Shown here: positions 35,601-45,717 of the stretch, piece after piece | Position numbering within the stretch: position 1 is the first letter of the stretch | How the letters are laid out: each line of letters starts with the position of its first letter | Assembly (NCBI GenBank): GCA_050084985.1 | Contig: JBITNC010000001.1 | Coordinates: forward strand, 66,712,001-66,776,000 | Direction of reading: 5' to 3' | DNA: 64,000 bases | DNA from: Nageia nagi | Lineage: Eukaryota; Pinophyta | Notes under the pieces: generated by a model | Told to the model about the DNA's origin: nothing | What the model saw: only the letters and a program-made list of their open reading frames with translations | Database searches by the model: none | Translations under genes and position numbers: made by a program

Positions 35601-36650
35601 ACTTTGGTGATAATCTTCAGTATTCATAAGCTAAGCTAGGGTTTGGAGGTTGGTTTTTCCTATTTAATTGTCATTTCTATTTGTTGTGGCCTGTGATCTT
35701 AGTAGGATTTGCATGTAATAGAAAATAATAAAAAGACAAATATTTCAGATCTTTTGTTTGGCATAGAAATTCTGTTTTGGGTGTTTGTATTTTGCTTGTA
35801 TTTTGTGTTTGGCACATTACAACTTACGTTCAACCACTGCTTGCTGCCCCTTATTGGCTTCATTTTGCAATGAAATCAATTGGTTAGCTGAGACACCAGT
35901 ATAAGCACCAATCCCCCTTCTAGGCATTTTCAAAAGATGTAATCTTACTCTTGAATAACTGCCTCTGTAGGTCTCTTACAAAAATTGCAAGTCTATGAGG
36001 CATTGGAATTGGCATGTGTCCTTGGTGTTTCAACCATGACATACCTCCACGATGGGGTTTTATTCACTGCTTCTTGTTGCTTTCCAATGACTGATTCATG
36101 AGTAGAAGCCCTTGTTGTTGATGCTTGTCCCTTTCCCTTTTGCCTAGAAGAAGCCTCTTGAGAGGAGCTAGCCATGTGAATGCTTGGAAGACATGCAAAC
36201 AATAGTACAAGGTGGATGAAAACACAAAGCTTGCAAATTTTTAGAAAGTAGAACTAGAAACTTGCAAGTTACATGCAATGAGAAACCTTCAAAGTTCAAA
36301 GTTCAAACTTGCTATAGCTTGTAGCTTGTAGTGGGCTGTTCTAGTGAGTTGTTGGAGTCTTGGAGTGCCGTTGTAGTGACCTGTTGGAGCCTTGGAGGGC
36401 TGCTGTAGTGAGCTGTTGGAGGGATTGTTGAGGAACATAAAATGAAGATAGGAAGAATGGGTGTCACTTTTTCCCCTTTTATTTCTTTGTTGGGCTCTTG
36501 GTATGTGCTTGGTATGCGTACTAGAGCTACCTGCATACCAGGTTCCCTGGTCCATGTATCGGGTACACTTACCAAACCCCAAGTGTGTACCCATGTACTC
36601 TGTACGTATGGTATGAGACCTTGGGGAGCGTACCATGTATGCTAGCTTAA
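32620..36650 (-). mobile_element. hAT-B DNA transposon, decayed, nested in gypsy D
   Basis: Minus-strand hAT transposase remnants fill 32640-36175. Beyond the 5' side (36470-36640) lies a region with many GGTA(T/C) and GTACC-like motifs in both orientations, which looks like a subterminal repeat region. Gypsy D gag resumes at about 36655. I could not find matching terminal inverted repeats or an 8-bp target duplication, so the ends are approximate. Confidence 0.7.
32640..36175 (-). pseudogene. hAT-B transposase pseudogene
   Basis: The start at 36175 reads MASSSQEASSRQKGKGQAST, followed by W.YV and half of a BED-type zinc finger (TYRGSYSRVRLHLLK, about 35925-35970). A GTAAGT donor near 35827 opens an intron-like gap of about 1.1 kb. 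After it come VLDGWIDPARHPLINFIMS at about 34290-34345, ITDNAPICK at about 33990-34015 (the two conserved acidic sites), FWTPCIVHSLNLALK at about 33900-33950, and the C-terminal dimerisation block TSSSCCERNWSTYS at about 32990-33035. The end has an acidic tail, PDALDMYDFDPDNFPS. Order and motifs follow the plant BED/DUF659/hATC type, as in hAT-A. Many stops and frameshifts make it dead. Confidence 0.85.
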
Positions 36651-36654
36651 ACGC

Positions 36655-37570
36655 CTTCATTGACAAGATATGCAACACAAAGAGAGCAAAGATTCACTTT
36701 CCAGTTCAGCCAAGGATTATTCTTGTAGATCTCATTAAAAAGGGATTGTTGAAGCCTCTAGAAAGAAGACAACAAGATGACAATATGGAAGTAGGAAATC
36801 AGAATCATTATAGTACATATCCCTAAAGAAGGGACCATTCAACAAATAGATGCAAACAATTAGAGACTGCCATATTGGATTTCATTTCTCAAGGGAAATA
36901 TGAAGTTTAAGAACAGCAACAACAAAGGGATATACCTGATCACCAAACTGCCAACACAATTACTGTTGATGAGGACATTTGTACGGCCATCAAAAAAGGT
37001 CCTAAAGCCATTCCAAATCTGATGACACATGAACAAGTATTCCATGAAATCCAAGGTCTTACAATATGTTAGAGCAGTTAAAAAACACGCTTGCAAATAT
37101 TAGTTTATTTGAGCGTATTCAGATTTCCAAACCACAAAGAGATTTTGTATCAAGTTTTCAAGCATGAAAAGGTTCCCGTAGATATATTTGCTTCTACTTT
37201 TTTTGAAAAAGTTCATTCTTGGAAAGATTGTAATATGATAAGCTTTGATGACAAAGAGTTGCCTACACAAGCAGTGATTGATGAATACTTGGCTCTCTAC
37301 ATTAAACCATGCATAGAAGGATGAGAAATCAAAAGATCTATGGTAGATCCAGGATCAAGTGTCAATATTTGCGCATTTAAGTTTTTGCAAGATCTTGAGG
37401 AAAAGGTGTCACAATCCCTCCTTTGGATGAGCCCACACTCATAATAAGGGGATTTGATAAGTCTCCAAAAGAGCACTTGGAATAGTTACTCTATTTGTTC
37501 AACTTAGTCCCAAGACAATACAATCGTCATTTCATGTCATGAATGACAAACTCACATATAATCTGCTATT
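36655..37570 (+). pseudogene. Gypsy D gag C-terminus and protease
   Basis: The plus strand reads KGLLKPLERRQ, then RCKQLETAILDFISQGKYEV (the region after the gag zinc finger in Tat/Ogre-type elements), then ILVYLSVFRFPNHKEILYQV and FASTFFEKV. A protease core, RSMVDPGSSVNICAFKFLQDL, lies at about 37330-37395, where the D-P-G-S-S block stands for the usual D(G/S)GS. It ends at FHVMNDKLTYNLL, where the LINE has inserted. Coding resumes at about 39330 with LLLGSP.IHDIKAIPSTLH. Stops occur in each part. Confidence 0.8.
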
Positions 37571-39321
37571 TTCTTTGATAAAAGGGTAAATGTATTATAA
37601 AAAAAAGCAGCAGGTTTTGGAATAGTATTACATTACATCACATATAGTTTCTAATGCTACTCAACCATAACCTAATTGTAGCATATCATCAAATTTCTTC
37701 TAAGATGCAACTGTGTTGCAGTTTGATAGTATCCAGAAGGCTTCTTTTTTTCTTCTTTCTATCCTAGCCTAATTTTGACATTCTTCCCATTGTTTGAAAT
37801 CGCTCTAGTCCATACCTTTCTCCCTTGGTGTTGGTAGGGGTTCCTTGGTTCTATCAGTTGTTTTAGCAGGGTTTTCAGTTGTTATGTTTCTTGTCTTTAT
37901 TCCCACTTTTAATGCATCTTTTATTCTTTCTTCTCTGATTTTTGTTCCTCCTCTTTCTTGATTCTTTTTTCATTTGTCTCTAATGTCTCACCTTCTTTGT
38001 TGTCTTGTTCCTTATCTTATAAAGTTCCCCTTTTTTGGCCTATTTCGCTTCTTTGTCTTTTGTTTTTCGAGCTCTGTTTCTCAGAATTTTCGTCCATTTC
38101 CATTTCTATTGCTTCATTGATATTTGGATGTATTTTTGCTTCATTTATGTGTTTGTTTGACTGTACGTCTTTCATATAGGTGATTTCACCTACCTTTAGG
38201 GCATCATAGGCGTTTTTGCTTTCAAAATTAGTCTCTCTCACACCTTGGTACCTCTTCTGGTTCTTTTGTTGGCTTTTGGAAGTTGATTGGTCTTGCCTTT
38301 TATAATTATGCTTGTGGATCGTTCTCCATCCATTCTCTTTGCTTCTTTTTTCTTCATTTATCTTTGCTGCTTCCAATATTCCTTTCTTTCTTTTTGGGCA
38401 ATCCTTTGCATAGTGGTCAAATTGTTTACAGTAAGCGCATTGAAAAGGGAGATTCAAATACACTACCTCTTGCTCCCATGTGCCTCCCTCTTATTCGTTA
38501 AGAAAGACTTTTTTTTGAGATCCTTTGATATATCAATATTGACGTAAAACCGAACATTAGTCATTCTAATTTGCTCTCTGGTTCCTTTCTCTATTAAGAT
38601 CAATTCCCTAGTCCTTTGACAATTCTTGTAATCACACTTGTATCCTAATATACCATTGGCAATTTTGGAAGGCTAATCCAAGCTGGAATGAGGTTTATAT
38701 TCTTTGTTACTGGGTTGATTCCTCTGTGCCAGTGTTTTAGAATTAAAACTTTTCTACCAAGAAACCAAGGGCTCAATTCAAGTACTCTCTTGATATCTTC
38801 TTCGAAGGAGAATTGGAAGAGTATAAATTCTCTTGGGAGAGCCATTAGTTCCACTCGCCCTTTAAAGTTTAGTCTTCCGATTTTCAGACAACTATCTTTG
38901 AATTATGTCCAACCCTAACCTAATTCCCACGAACCTCTCGACCTTGGTATTCTTTAGACAGTTAATTTCCCGGCTAGCAATTTTCTTTGGGATTGTGATT
39001 CAAATTTCATTATCAATTATCCTTGCCTAAATGTCTACTTTTATTTCCTTCGTCAGCTTCTCTTTGTCATGTGTGAAAATATTAACCCACTCAAGCGTTA
39101 CCTTAGCATTTGGCCTATTTTATGTGCCAATTGTTGAAGAAAGTGGTGGATTTTTGGACATAGGATGCTGTTGAGGCTCCTTGTTCGGCTCATTTTGGAG
39201 GAGAGGTGGTTGCATTTTAGCCGCAGTAGCACCCTAGTACGCATGCAGTTATGCCCTAGTTTGCTCGCATTTTTGTCCTAGTTCTCTTCTTCTGTAACTA
39301 AGTTGTGCATCAACTTTGTTA
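37571..39321 (-). mobile_element. L1-type LINE with ORF1 only, nested in gypsy D
   Basis: About 1.75 kb, minus strand, flanked by CACATATAATCTGCTATT (37553-37570) and CACATAATTTGCTATT (39322-39337). This is a target duplication of 16-18 bp with one substitution and a 2-bp indel, and it splits the gypsy motif YNLLLG. It contains an ORF1 remnant and then about 450 bp of 3' region ending near TTATAATACATTTACCCTT (sense strand). No ORF2 endonuclease or reverse transcriptase is present. 5' truncation, the usual LINE defect, would remove ORF1 first. This is instead an internal deletion or a half-LINE type element. Confidence 0.75.
38017..39215 (-). pseudogene. LINE ORF1 (DUF4283 and zinc knuckle)
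   Basis: ATG at 39215 opens MQPPLLQNEPNKEPQQHPMS, then VTLEWVNIFTHDKEKLTKEI, with internal stops. At 38645-38854 it reads LPREFILFQFSFEEDIKRVL then SPWFLGRKVLILKHW, the DUF4283 block of plant L1 ORF1 and related proteins. A CX2CX4HX4C knuckle, CAYCKQFDHYAKDC, lies at about 38400-38440. A charged 148-codon C-terminal part is still open and ends at 38017. ORF1 proteins bind LINE RNA; this one is broken by stops and frameshifts in its N-terminal half. Confidence 0.8.
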
Positions 39322-39329
39322 CACATAAT

Positions 39330-40600
39330 TTGCTATTAGGAAGCCCTTGAATTCATGATATTAAGGCAATTCCTTCTACACTTCACAGTTGCCTTAAATT
39401 TGAGCTTGATAGAAAGATCCACATAGTGGAAACAGATCCAAAACCGTATGAATTTTTCAATTTGGCAGATCTAGAGTTTGATGGATTTTAGACATTCATC
39501 ACATCAATTTGTTTGGAGTTCCAGTTGAAGAAAAGTTGTTAGCCTTGGTAAAAGTAGAGGAACAAGTAAGATTCATTGAAATAGGACTAGGAACGCACAA
39601 TATCCAAAAATTGGATCCCATGACATCAATCAAGGACTTGGGCCGACCGAAGATCGTACACCATGAAGGGCACACACGTCGTACATCTGATGTTAACACA
39701 TAAGATTCTTACTCTGTTGACATCGTGATGCAGTCTCCCCAGCTTGATGCATGCAAATATACCACATGCTCAACCAGTAAGATCAGTAATGTGCCATATA
39801 ATTCTCCCTTTGTTCACAAATATTTGAAAGAAAAATGCAGTTAAATGGGAGGTGGTTCAAGCAAATTTGAGCAAGAGATGGCTTCATTTCCTGAAAATCT
39901 AGGCAGTCAAAAGGATAAAAAAGTATTAGGATTTGTTTAGTCAGGTGCAAAAATTACAAGTAGCACAAAGTTCGTCCAAGAAGCAAACATGATTGAATTA
40001 GATGATAAGATTGATGAGGATTTATGGATAGATCATGATGTTCCCCTAGAGTTCGATTGTTTTGCCATTGATGATGCACTCTTAGAATATATGGGAGCAC
40101 ATATCGAACTGCCAAAATCTAACAACAAGAGACACCTAAGTTACATTTTCAGCCAACATGGGTACTTTGGATAGGAACAAAATTTTAGTGAGAGATTTCA
40201 TAGACAACAAGATGAAGATGAAGAGGATATTTCAGACATTCCAGGTTTGGAGGCCCTTCCTTGCTGCAAAAAGAAGGAGAATTCTCATTTCCTGATGAAG
40301 AGCTAGTGGATGTTAACATTGGGATTGTAGATTAGCCTAGAATAATAAAGATTGGAGCAAGCTTTGACGAAGAGCAAAAAGAAAGGTACAATAAAATGTT
40401 TCTTAACCGCAGTAAGATTTTTGCTTGGACTTATACTGCTTTGCTTGTTTTAGATCCTGCTTTTATTATGCATAGCTTGCCACTTAAAAAGAATGCAAAA
40501 CCAATGAAACAGAAAATCAGAAAAATGCATCCTTCACAGCCACAATGCATGTCTTGGGGACAATGCTATTTCAAAGAGATGGTTCATGACTTGTTTCTGC
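39330..40600 (+). pseudogene. Gypsy D protease end, connection and RT N-terminus
   Basis: Continues from the LINE insertion with LLLGSP.IHDIKAIPSTLH, FELDRKIHIVETDPKPYEF and the acidic spacer DDKIDEDLWIDHDVPLEFDC (about 39990-40070). At about 40360-40540 come ASFDEEQKERYNKMFL and FAWTYTALLVLDPAFIMHSL, then KPMKQKIRKMHPSQ. The last block is the well conserved start of RT in Tat/Ogre-type gypsy elements. Sequence similarity stops right after it, so the RT catalytic region was deleted. Confidence 0.8.
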
Positions 40601-40680
40601 CAATAAAAGGGTGCACGCGCCCTACCTATGTTGAAAACAGGACACTGGTGTCCTTCCTTCAGTTAAAAAAAAAACTCCTG

Positions 40681-40862
40681 TTTGTGAAAACTAGCTTGCT
40701 GACGCAAACATGCAAGTATTACTTGAAAACTAGATTCTTCACAGGTAATACTTGTTCCAAAAAACAAAAATCTGTTGTTTGTGAAAACCAGCGCTGACAC
40801 TGACATGCAAGTATTTCTTGAAAACCAGATTCCTGGCAGGTTATAATTGTTCCGAAAAAAAA
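40681..40862 (+). repeat. Tandem duplication (~97 bp) in gypsy D
   Basis: Two diverged units starting at 40681 and 40778. Both contain TTTGTGAAAAC(T/C)AGC, CATGCAAGTATT(A/T)CTTGAAAAC and TTGTTCC(A/G)AAAAA. A shorter GAAAACAGGACACTGG stretch precedes the first unit. Confidence 0.8.
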
Positions 40863-41283
40863 AGCAGTGAACCAATGATGTCAACGTCATATGTTGCTTG
40901 CAGCAACAACACGTGCCATTCTTCCTTGCAAGTCAGATATCACCAACAAGCTTATTCACAATTGGAAAGCATCTGGAGGTAAAAATCTTCTCAAGTACTG
41001 CGAATGCAGACCTGGTATAGGAATCCAACAGACTTCCTTGGGGCAACCAAAAATGGACCATCCTTGAGGAGTACAGTTTTGCTAGAAGATAAAATTTTCA
41101 GTTTTGCCTCAGTTCTTCAATGGAAAATCCCTACGGGAAACCAAGTCAAAAAGGGGGCATGGAAGGAGCTTTATTTCAGAATTTAGGCTGCAAAGTTCAT
41201 TTTATGTAATTGGTTTTAATTCCTTAATTTTTTGGATTATGCAATTTCAATTCTTTTCATTACATGTCCAAAAAGGGAAAAAA
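40863..41283 (+). other. Gypsy D 3' region and polypurine tract
   Basis: Mostly non-coding; short ORFs here match nothing recognised. It ends CCAAAAAGGGAAAAAA at 41268-41283, a polypurine tract that abuts the 3' LTR. Confidence 0.65.
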
Positions 41284-41904
41284 TATAGCCACCTAAATAT
41301 GATCTATATTTACTATAAAATCATATTTAAGGTATTAAGGAATAATATTGTAAAAAGGGTGTAAATGTCAAGAAAAACACTACAATTAATGTATTTAGTG
41401 TGAATATCAAGAAAAATCATGTAAATCTCAAGAAGCATAAGTATTAAAGAGGCTCAACTACAAAAGATCACAAGCAAGGCATTCCCTATCTCTAAGATCA
41501 AAAGATCAAATCAGATACAATCCTCACAACATCTGGATAGGTCGACTTCAAGATTGTTTCACCACACTTCAAATAACGACATCTCTTGATGGCACCTATC
41601 TAAGGATTTATTGTCTATCTTCACATTAACATATTATCTTTGAGTTTGTCTTCATATCTCTCATGAAGAACAATGAACGTGATGTAGTGGGACTGTTGCA
41701 ACGACCCTCATGTCGTACCTTACATACATTTGGAGCTCTAGATCATGAAGACAACTTATTTGAGTGTGAAGGATATTAGATATAGCATGCTGATCCAGTT
41801 CATGATTACTTTGAATATTCTTGGGCTGATGTAGTATTACAAACAATTGGTATTTGTAGTTCTATAATGAATTATTAACTATAATTCATTATTTTGATAC
41901 TACA
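41284..41904 (+). repeat. 3' LTR of gypsy D
   Basis: A 621-bp LTR beginning TATAGCCACC (the first G of TGTAG mutated) and ending GATACTACA, followed by GACTG. It is the partner of 31776-32423. Confidence 0.9.
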
Positions 41905-42242
41905 GACTGAATGTGTGAGGCCAAAATAGACTCTAATTGTGATCTTGATTCATAAATTGTGTAGTCATCACCCAACTTCCTCCCAAGCCCTGCTCCAACT
42001 GCAATCTTGGTTTTTTTCCTTTTTTTTTTTTACTTTTGTTATGATTTTGAATCAATTAAGGCTTGAATCTCATGAGCAACCTTGAGAGGCATTTCGTCGT
42101 TAATGTTTTTCAATAAATATATAGTATCTTTAAGTAACTGATATGTGTCACAATCAACAACTTGTGCAAGATAACAACGCCCACCAATAAGTTTTAATGA
42201 TAGCCGCAATGGAATAACAACACAACCAGAACAAAGAGATAG
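41905..42242 (-). other. Unassigned stretch, probably interior of hAT-C
   Basis: By the target-site duplication of gypsy D this was contiguous with 31775, so it should belong to hAT-C. A minus-strand reading frame, LRLSLKLIGGRCYLAQVVDC then KNINDEMPLKVAHEIQALI (42039-42230), matches no hAT motif I know. Function unknown. Confidence 0.35.
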
Positions 42243-42351
42243 TGACATAACAATGATTAGTAAAACAGTAAATGGTAAATGGTAAAAGGTTAATGGTGAA
42301 AGTAAGTAATGGTAAGTGGAAGAAATATCCATGGGTAATATCTAGAATATA

Positions 42352-42605
42352 CAGTGTTCCACGGGGACGCGTTCCCCCTCCTGGAGGAGCCGTTCCCGAC
42401 GTTCCCACGTTTTGGGAACGCGGGAACGCCTTGGGAAACGTTTCCCAGCCGTTCCCCTTTTGGGGGACGGCTGGGGGCCGTTCCCGAGACGGCTCCCGGG
42501 GAAGGGGGAACGTTCCCCGACCGTCCCCCTGATCGGGAACGGCCAGGGAACGGCCGCCGTTCCCCGACCGTTCCCGGGGACGTCCGGCGTTCCCCGCGCA
42601 GCTGA
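42352..42605. repeat. GC-rich left subterminal region of hAT-A
   Basis: About 250 bp of strongly GC- and CpG-rich DNA in AT-rich surroundings. It holds roughly 16 copies of CGTTCCC or GGGAACG in both orientations, some as palindromes (GGGAACGTTCCC). The right end (46087-46190) has seven or more. Such subterminal motifs are usual binding sites of hAT transposases; that role is inferred here. Confidence 0.85.
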
Positions 42606-42759
42606 GAGCTTAAAGCTCAAAAAAAAAAAGATTCACTTAACAAAAAAAAATTTTAAACCTCCTAGCATGGGTCCCACCTAACTTTGCACCCCCCTTAACC
42701 CTAAAAAGCTCCTCTAAAAGGCTAAAAGTGATTTTGTTATCATTTGTCTTTGTGTAGAG

Positions 42760-42925
42760 GAGAAAGACAGCAAAGAGGAAGAGAAAGACAGCAAACAGAA
42801 GAAAAAAAACAGCAGTGAGGAGAAAGAGCAAGGAGGGAGGAAGAGAAACACAGCAGTGAGGAGAAAGAGCAAGGAGGGAGGAAGAGAAACACAGCAGTGT
42901 AGTGGAGAAAAGCCAAGGAGGAGAA
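42760..42925 (+). repeat. Purine-rich 5' leader with ~42-bp tandem repeat in hAT-A
   Basis: Built from GAGGAGAAAGAGCAAGGAGG, GAAGAGAAACACAGCAGTG and shorter GAAAGACAGCA units. One 42-bp unit occurs twice in a row at about 42813-42900. It lies upstream of the transposase ATG, probably in the 5' untranslated region. Confidence 0.75.
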
Positions 42926-42949
42926 GAAAATTACTTAGCACAGTCCAAG

Positions 42950-43030
42950 GTTTTTAATTTTTTGTTTCTCATTCTCTACTTGTTTAGTTTAAATTTTAAA
43001 CTTTACTTGTAGTTTTAAAAAAAAAAACAG
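42950..43030 (+). other. Possible 5' UTR intron of the hAT-A transposase gene
   Basis: CCAAG|GTTTTTAATT at 42950 and AAAAAACAG|TCCAAG at 43030 fit donor and acceptor, six bases before the ATG. The intron is inferred only from these sites. Confidence 0.35.
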
Positions 43031-43036
43031 TCCAAG

Positions 43037-45717
43037 ATGAGTGATATTGAGGAAGAAAATCAAAGCTATGAGGTAGAAACATCACAAATGGGAGTTGAAA
43101 ATGAGCAAGAAAACACATCAATCTTTGATTGCCCATCCACAATGTTAAAACATTTTGCTAAAGGCCCATTTAATCCTAAAAAACCACTGTTACAGTTTGT
43201 CACAAACCTAGATGCTGGGAAAAAGATTGAAGGGGGAGCAAGAACTTATAAATGTCACATTTGTAACTCCACATTTAAAGGGAGTTATACTAGGATTGAA
43301 TCACATTTGACTGATAAACAAGGGGCAGGGGTGAGGGTTTGTAAAGAAATGAATAAATTTATGTTTGCAGAAGCTAGTAGGCTTGCACAAGAGGCTTACC
43401 TTAGGAATCATGGGCTGGCCATTCCTAAATCTACCCAAGCCTCCATTGTTTCCTCCTCCTCATCAGTTAGAGAAAAAGAAATTGGACTCTCTTCTAGCTT
43501 GCGAAGTTCTACATTCCCCTCCAAAAAAAGAGGAAATATAGCTGAAGCATTAAACTTGCAGCAGAAAGAGAGAGCTGATGATGCAGTGGGAAGATTATTT
43601 TATGCACATGCCTTGCCTTTTCATCTTGCACGCTCACCTTACTTGAGGGCAACATTTGAGGAAGTAAGGTTGGCTGAACCTTCATATGTACTACCTGGCG
43701 AGACTAGACTCCGTACTTCTATTTTGGAGAAGCAGTATAGTAGATGCAGTTTGATGATGTCGGAGATGAAGGCTACATGGGTGCGTAGTGGATGTTCCAT
43801 TATTATGGATGGATGGACTGACATTCGTCAACGTCCACTCATCAATATAATGGTGTCATGTTCAGAGGGTCCTTATTTTCTTCGAGCTGTTGATTGCTCG
43901 GGAAAAAAAAAGGATGCAGAGTTCCAGTTCCTCCTGTTGAAGGAGGCTATTGAGGAGGTTGGATCCTCCAATGTTGTCCAGGTAATCACTTTACTAAGTT
44001 TAAATTTTAAAACTTTAAACTTTACTTTTAGTTCTCTAATTTATTTTTTGACATTTGTTGTAAAAATGCCAAACGGCAAACTGTAACGTTTTAATTTTTT
44101 TTGTACAGATAATTACAGATGCAGCCCCTGTTTGCAAGCGTGCAGGAAAATTGATAGAGGGCACTTACAGGCATATTTTTTGGACCCCATGTTGCGTTCA
44201 TGCATTGAATAATGCATTGAAGGACATTGGGAAAATAGATTGGGTGAAGAATGTTGTTGCAGAAGCGAGAGACTTGCAAATGTTTATTTGCAACCATCAT
44301 ACCTCATTGGCCCTCTTTCGCTCCTTCTCAAAGAAGGAGTTTCTTAAACCTGCAGATACGAGATATGCCACTTATTTCATCCTATTGCAAAGGATGATTG
44401 AGGTGCAGGAGGCACTACAATCCATGGTAGTTTGTGTAGAATGGAAGAGGTGGCCAGAATCTCAAACACAGGAGGGAAAAAGACTTAGAGATAAAGTCTT
44501 GGATGAGAATTGGTGGACTGAAGCCAGGTAACAAAGTTTGAAAGTTTCACTATTGTAGTTTGAATTTCAAGTTGGATTGGTCATTAGGTAATTGTTCAAT
44601 TAGATTTAACTTTCTAAGTTTTTTAACTCTTTTTTTTTTTGAATGTAGGTACATTGTATCTTTTATTTCCCCAGTTTTTGAAGTGATAAGGTATGCCGAT
44701 ACGGATTCTCCTAATTTAGGAGAGATATACGAGACCTTCGATAGCATGCTTGGGGAAATGAAAAGAATAATTAATGCCAAAGATCCTTCTTTTTATGAAG
44801 GCCATATTAGACCCATCATAGAGAAGAGGTAACAAAAACAAATGTTGATTGTTAACTTTAGAGTTTAGTTTCAATTTGGTTTGTTAACTTTTGTCTTTAA
44901 GTTTATTAAATTATTTTTTTTAACTTTTTGTAGGTGGAATAAAATGAATACCCCTCTCCATATGGCTGCCCATGTGTTGAACCCAAAATGGTATGCACCA
45001 AAGATTGGGAAAATGGCACCTAATGATGATGTTGAGTTGAAAGATGGGTTCATGAACTTCCTTGCCAAGATGTTTTCACGAGAGGATGGTTGTATAGTTA
45101 GAGAGGAGTTTGTAAAATTTGTGAGACTTAAGGGTCCTCGTTTTAGCAGGCAAGAGTGCAAGGAGGATAGGGCTACCATTGCCCAAACTGATCCCATTGG
45201 ATGGTGGGAGCTATATGGAGATGATGCTCCACACTTGAAGCATCTTGCGATTAGGCTCCTTTCCCAGGTTAGTAGATGCCATTGCCATGCCATTAAGTAT
45301 TGTACTATGCTCCTTTCTCACATAATCAAAAATGAAAAATCTAATTTGAATGATTGTTTGTAGGTGGGTAGTTCATCTGCTGCGGAGAGAAATTGGTCTA
45401 CCTATGGCTTCATCCATAGTCTGCGAAGGAATAGACTTACTTCTCGTAGAGCAGAGAAGTTAGTTGCAGTGCATAGCTCTCTTCGCCTTAGTGAGAGAGT
45501 TACGCCAGAGTATAGAGCTAGTCCAGCTGCACGTTGGGACATTGATCCAGTGGAGGCAGGCCAGCTTGAGGCTGATGATGATGAGGCTGATGAGTCGATG
45601 TTTGGATTGCCATTGCATACTCTTCATTTGGATGATGAGAGCATATCGTCAGATAGCTCAACAGATGAGGAGGATATGGATGCACAACCATTAGCACATG
45701 AGCCTATAGATCCATAG
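43037..45717 (+). CDS. hAT-A transposase, five exons, 743 codons
   Basis: Exons 43037-43981, 44109-44527, 44649-44828, 44934-45267 and 45364-45717, all with GT-AG introns of 96-127 bp. Joined, they keep one frame from ATG to TAG. Domains in order: BED-type zinc finger at about residues 55-100 (YKCHICNSTFKGSYTRIESHL); a DUF659-type catalytic region with IIMDGWTDIRQRPLINIMVS (first acidic site) and IITDAAPVCKRAGK (second acidic site, directly after intron 1); FWTPCCVHALNNALK; and the C-terminal hATC block IGWWELYGDDAPHLKHLAIR then SSSAAERNWSTYGFIHS, whose E is the probable third catalytic residue. An acidic tail ends the protein. It would bind the element ends and cut and paste the element in the nucleus. 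Length is normal for the family and no lesion was seen. Confidence 0.93.

Larger units (their letters stand above)
31776..41904 (+). mobile_element. Gypsy D, LTR-flanked but internally decayed, nested insertions inside
   Basis: Direct repeats at 31776-32423 and 41284-41904 are clear LTRs with TGTAG...CTACA ends. Flanking bases GATTG (31771-31775) and GACTG (41905-41909) are a 5-bp target-site duplication with one mismatch. A purine tract, CCAAAAAGGGAAAAAA, precedes the 3' LTR. Inside are gag C-terminus and protease (36655-37600) and the RT N-terminus (40200-40600) of the Tat/Ogre-like type. The rest of RT, RNase H and integrase are missing. hAT-B (about 32620-36650) and a LINE (37571-39321) are nested in it. 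Without them the element is about 4.4 kb, so it is an internally deleted copy. Confidence 0.9.

Noticed and set aside
42039-42332. 97-codon minus ORF as a gene
   Set aside because: It has no recognised motif, crosses the start of the LTR-like stretch and lies next to nested insertions.
42637-42941. Leucine- and serine-rich minus ORFs
   Set aside because: Produced by the pyrimidine-rich complement of the GA-rich repeat in hAT-A.
44871-45293. 140-codon minus ORF opposite hAT-A exon 4
   Set aside because: A shadow frame of the transposase coding strand with no family likeness.
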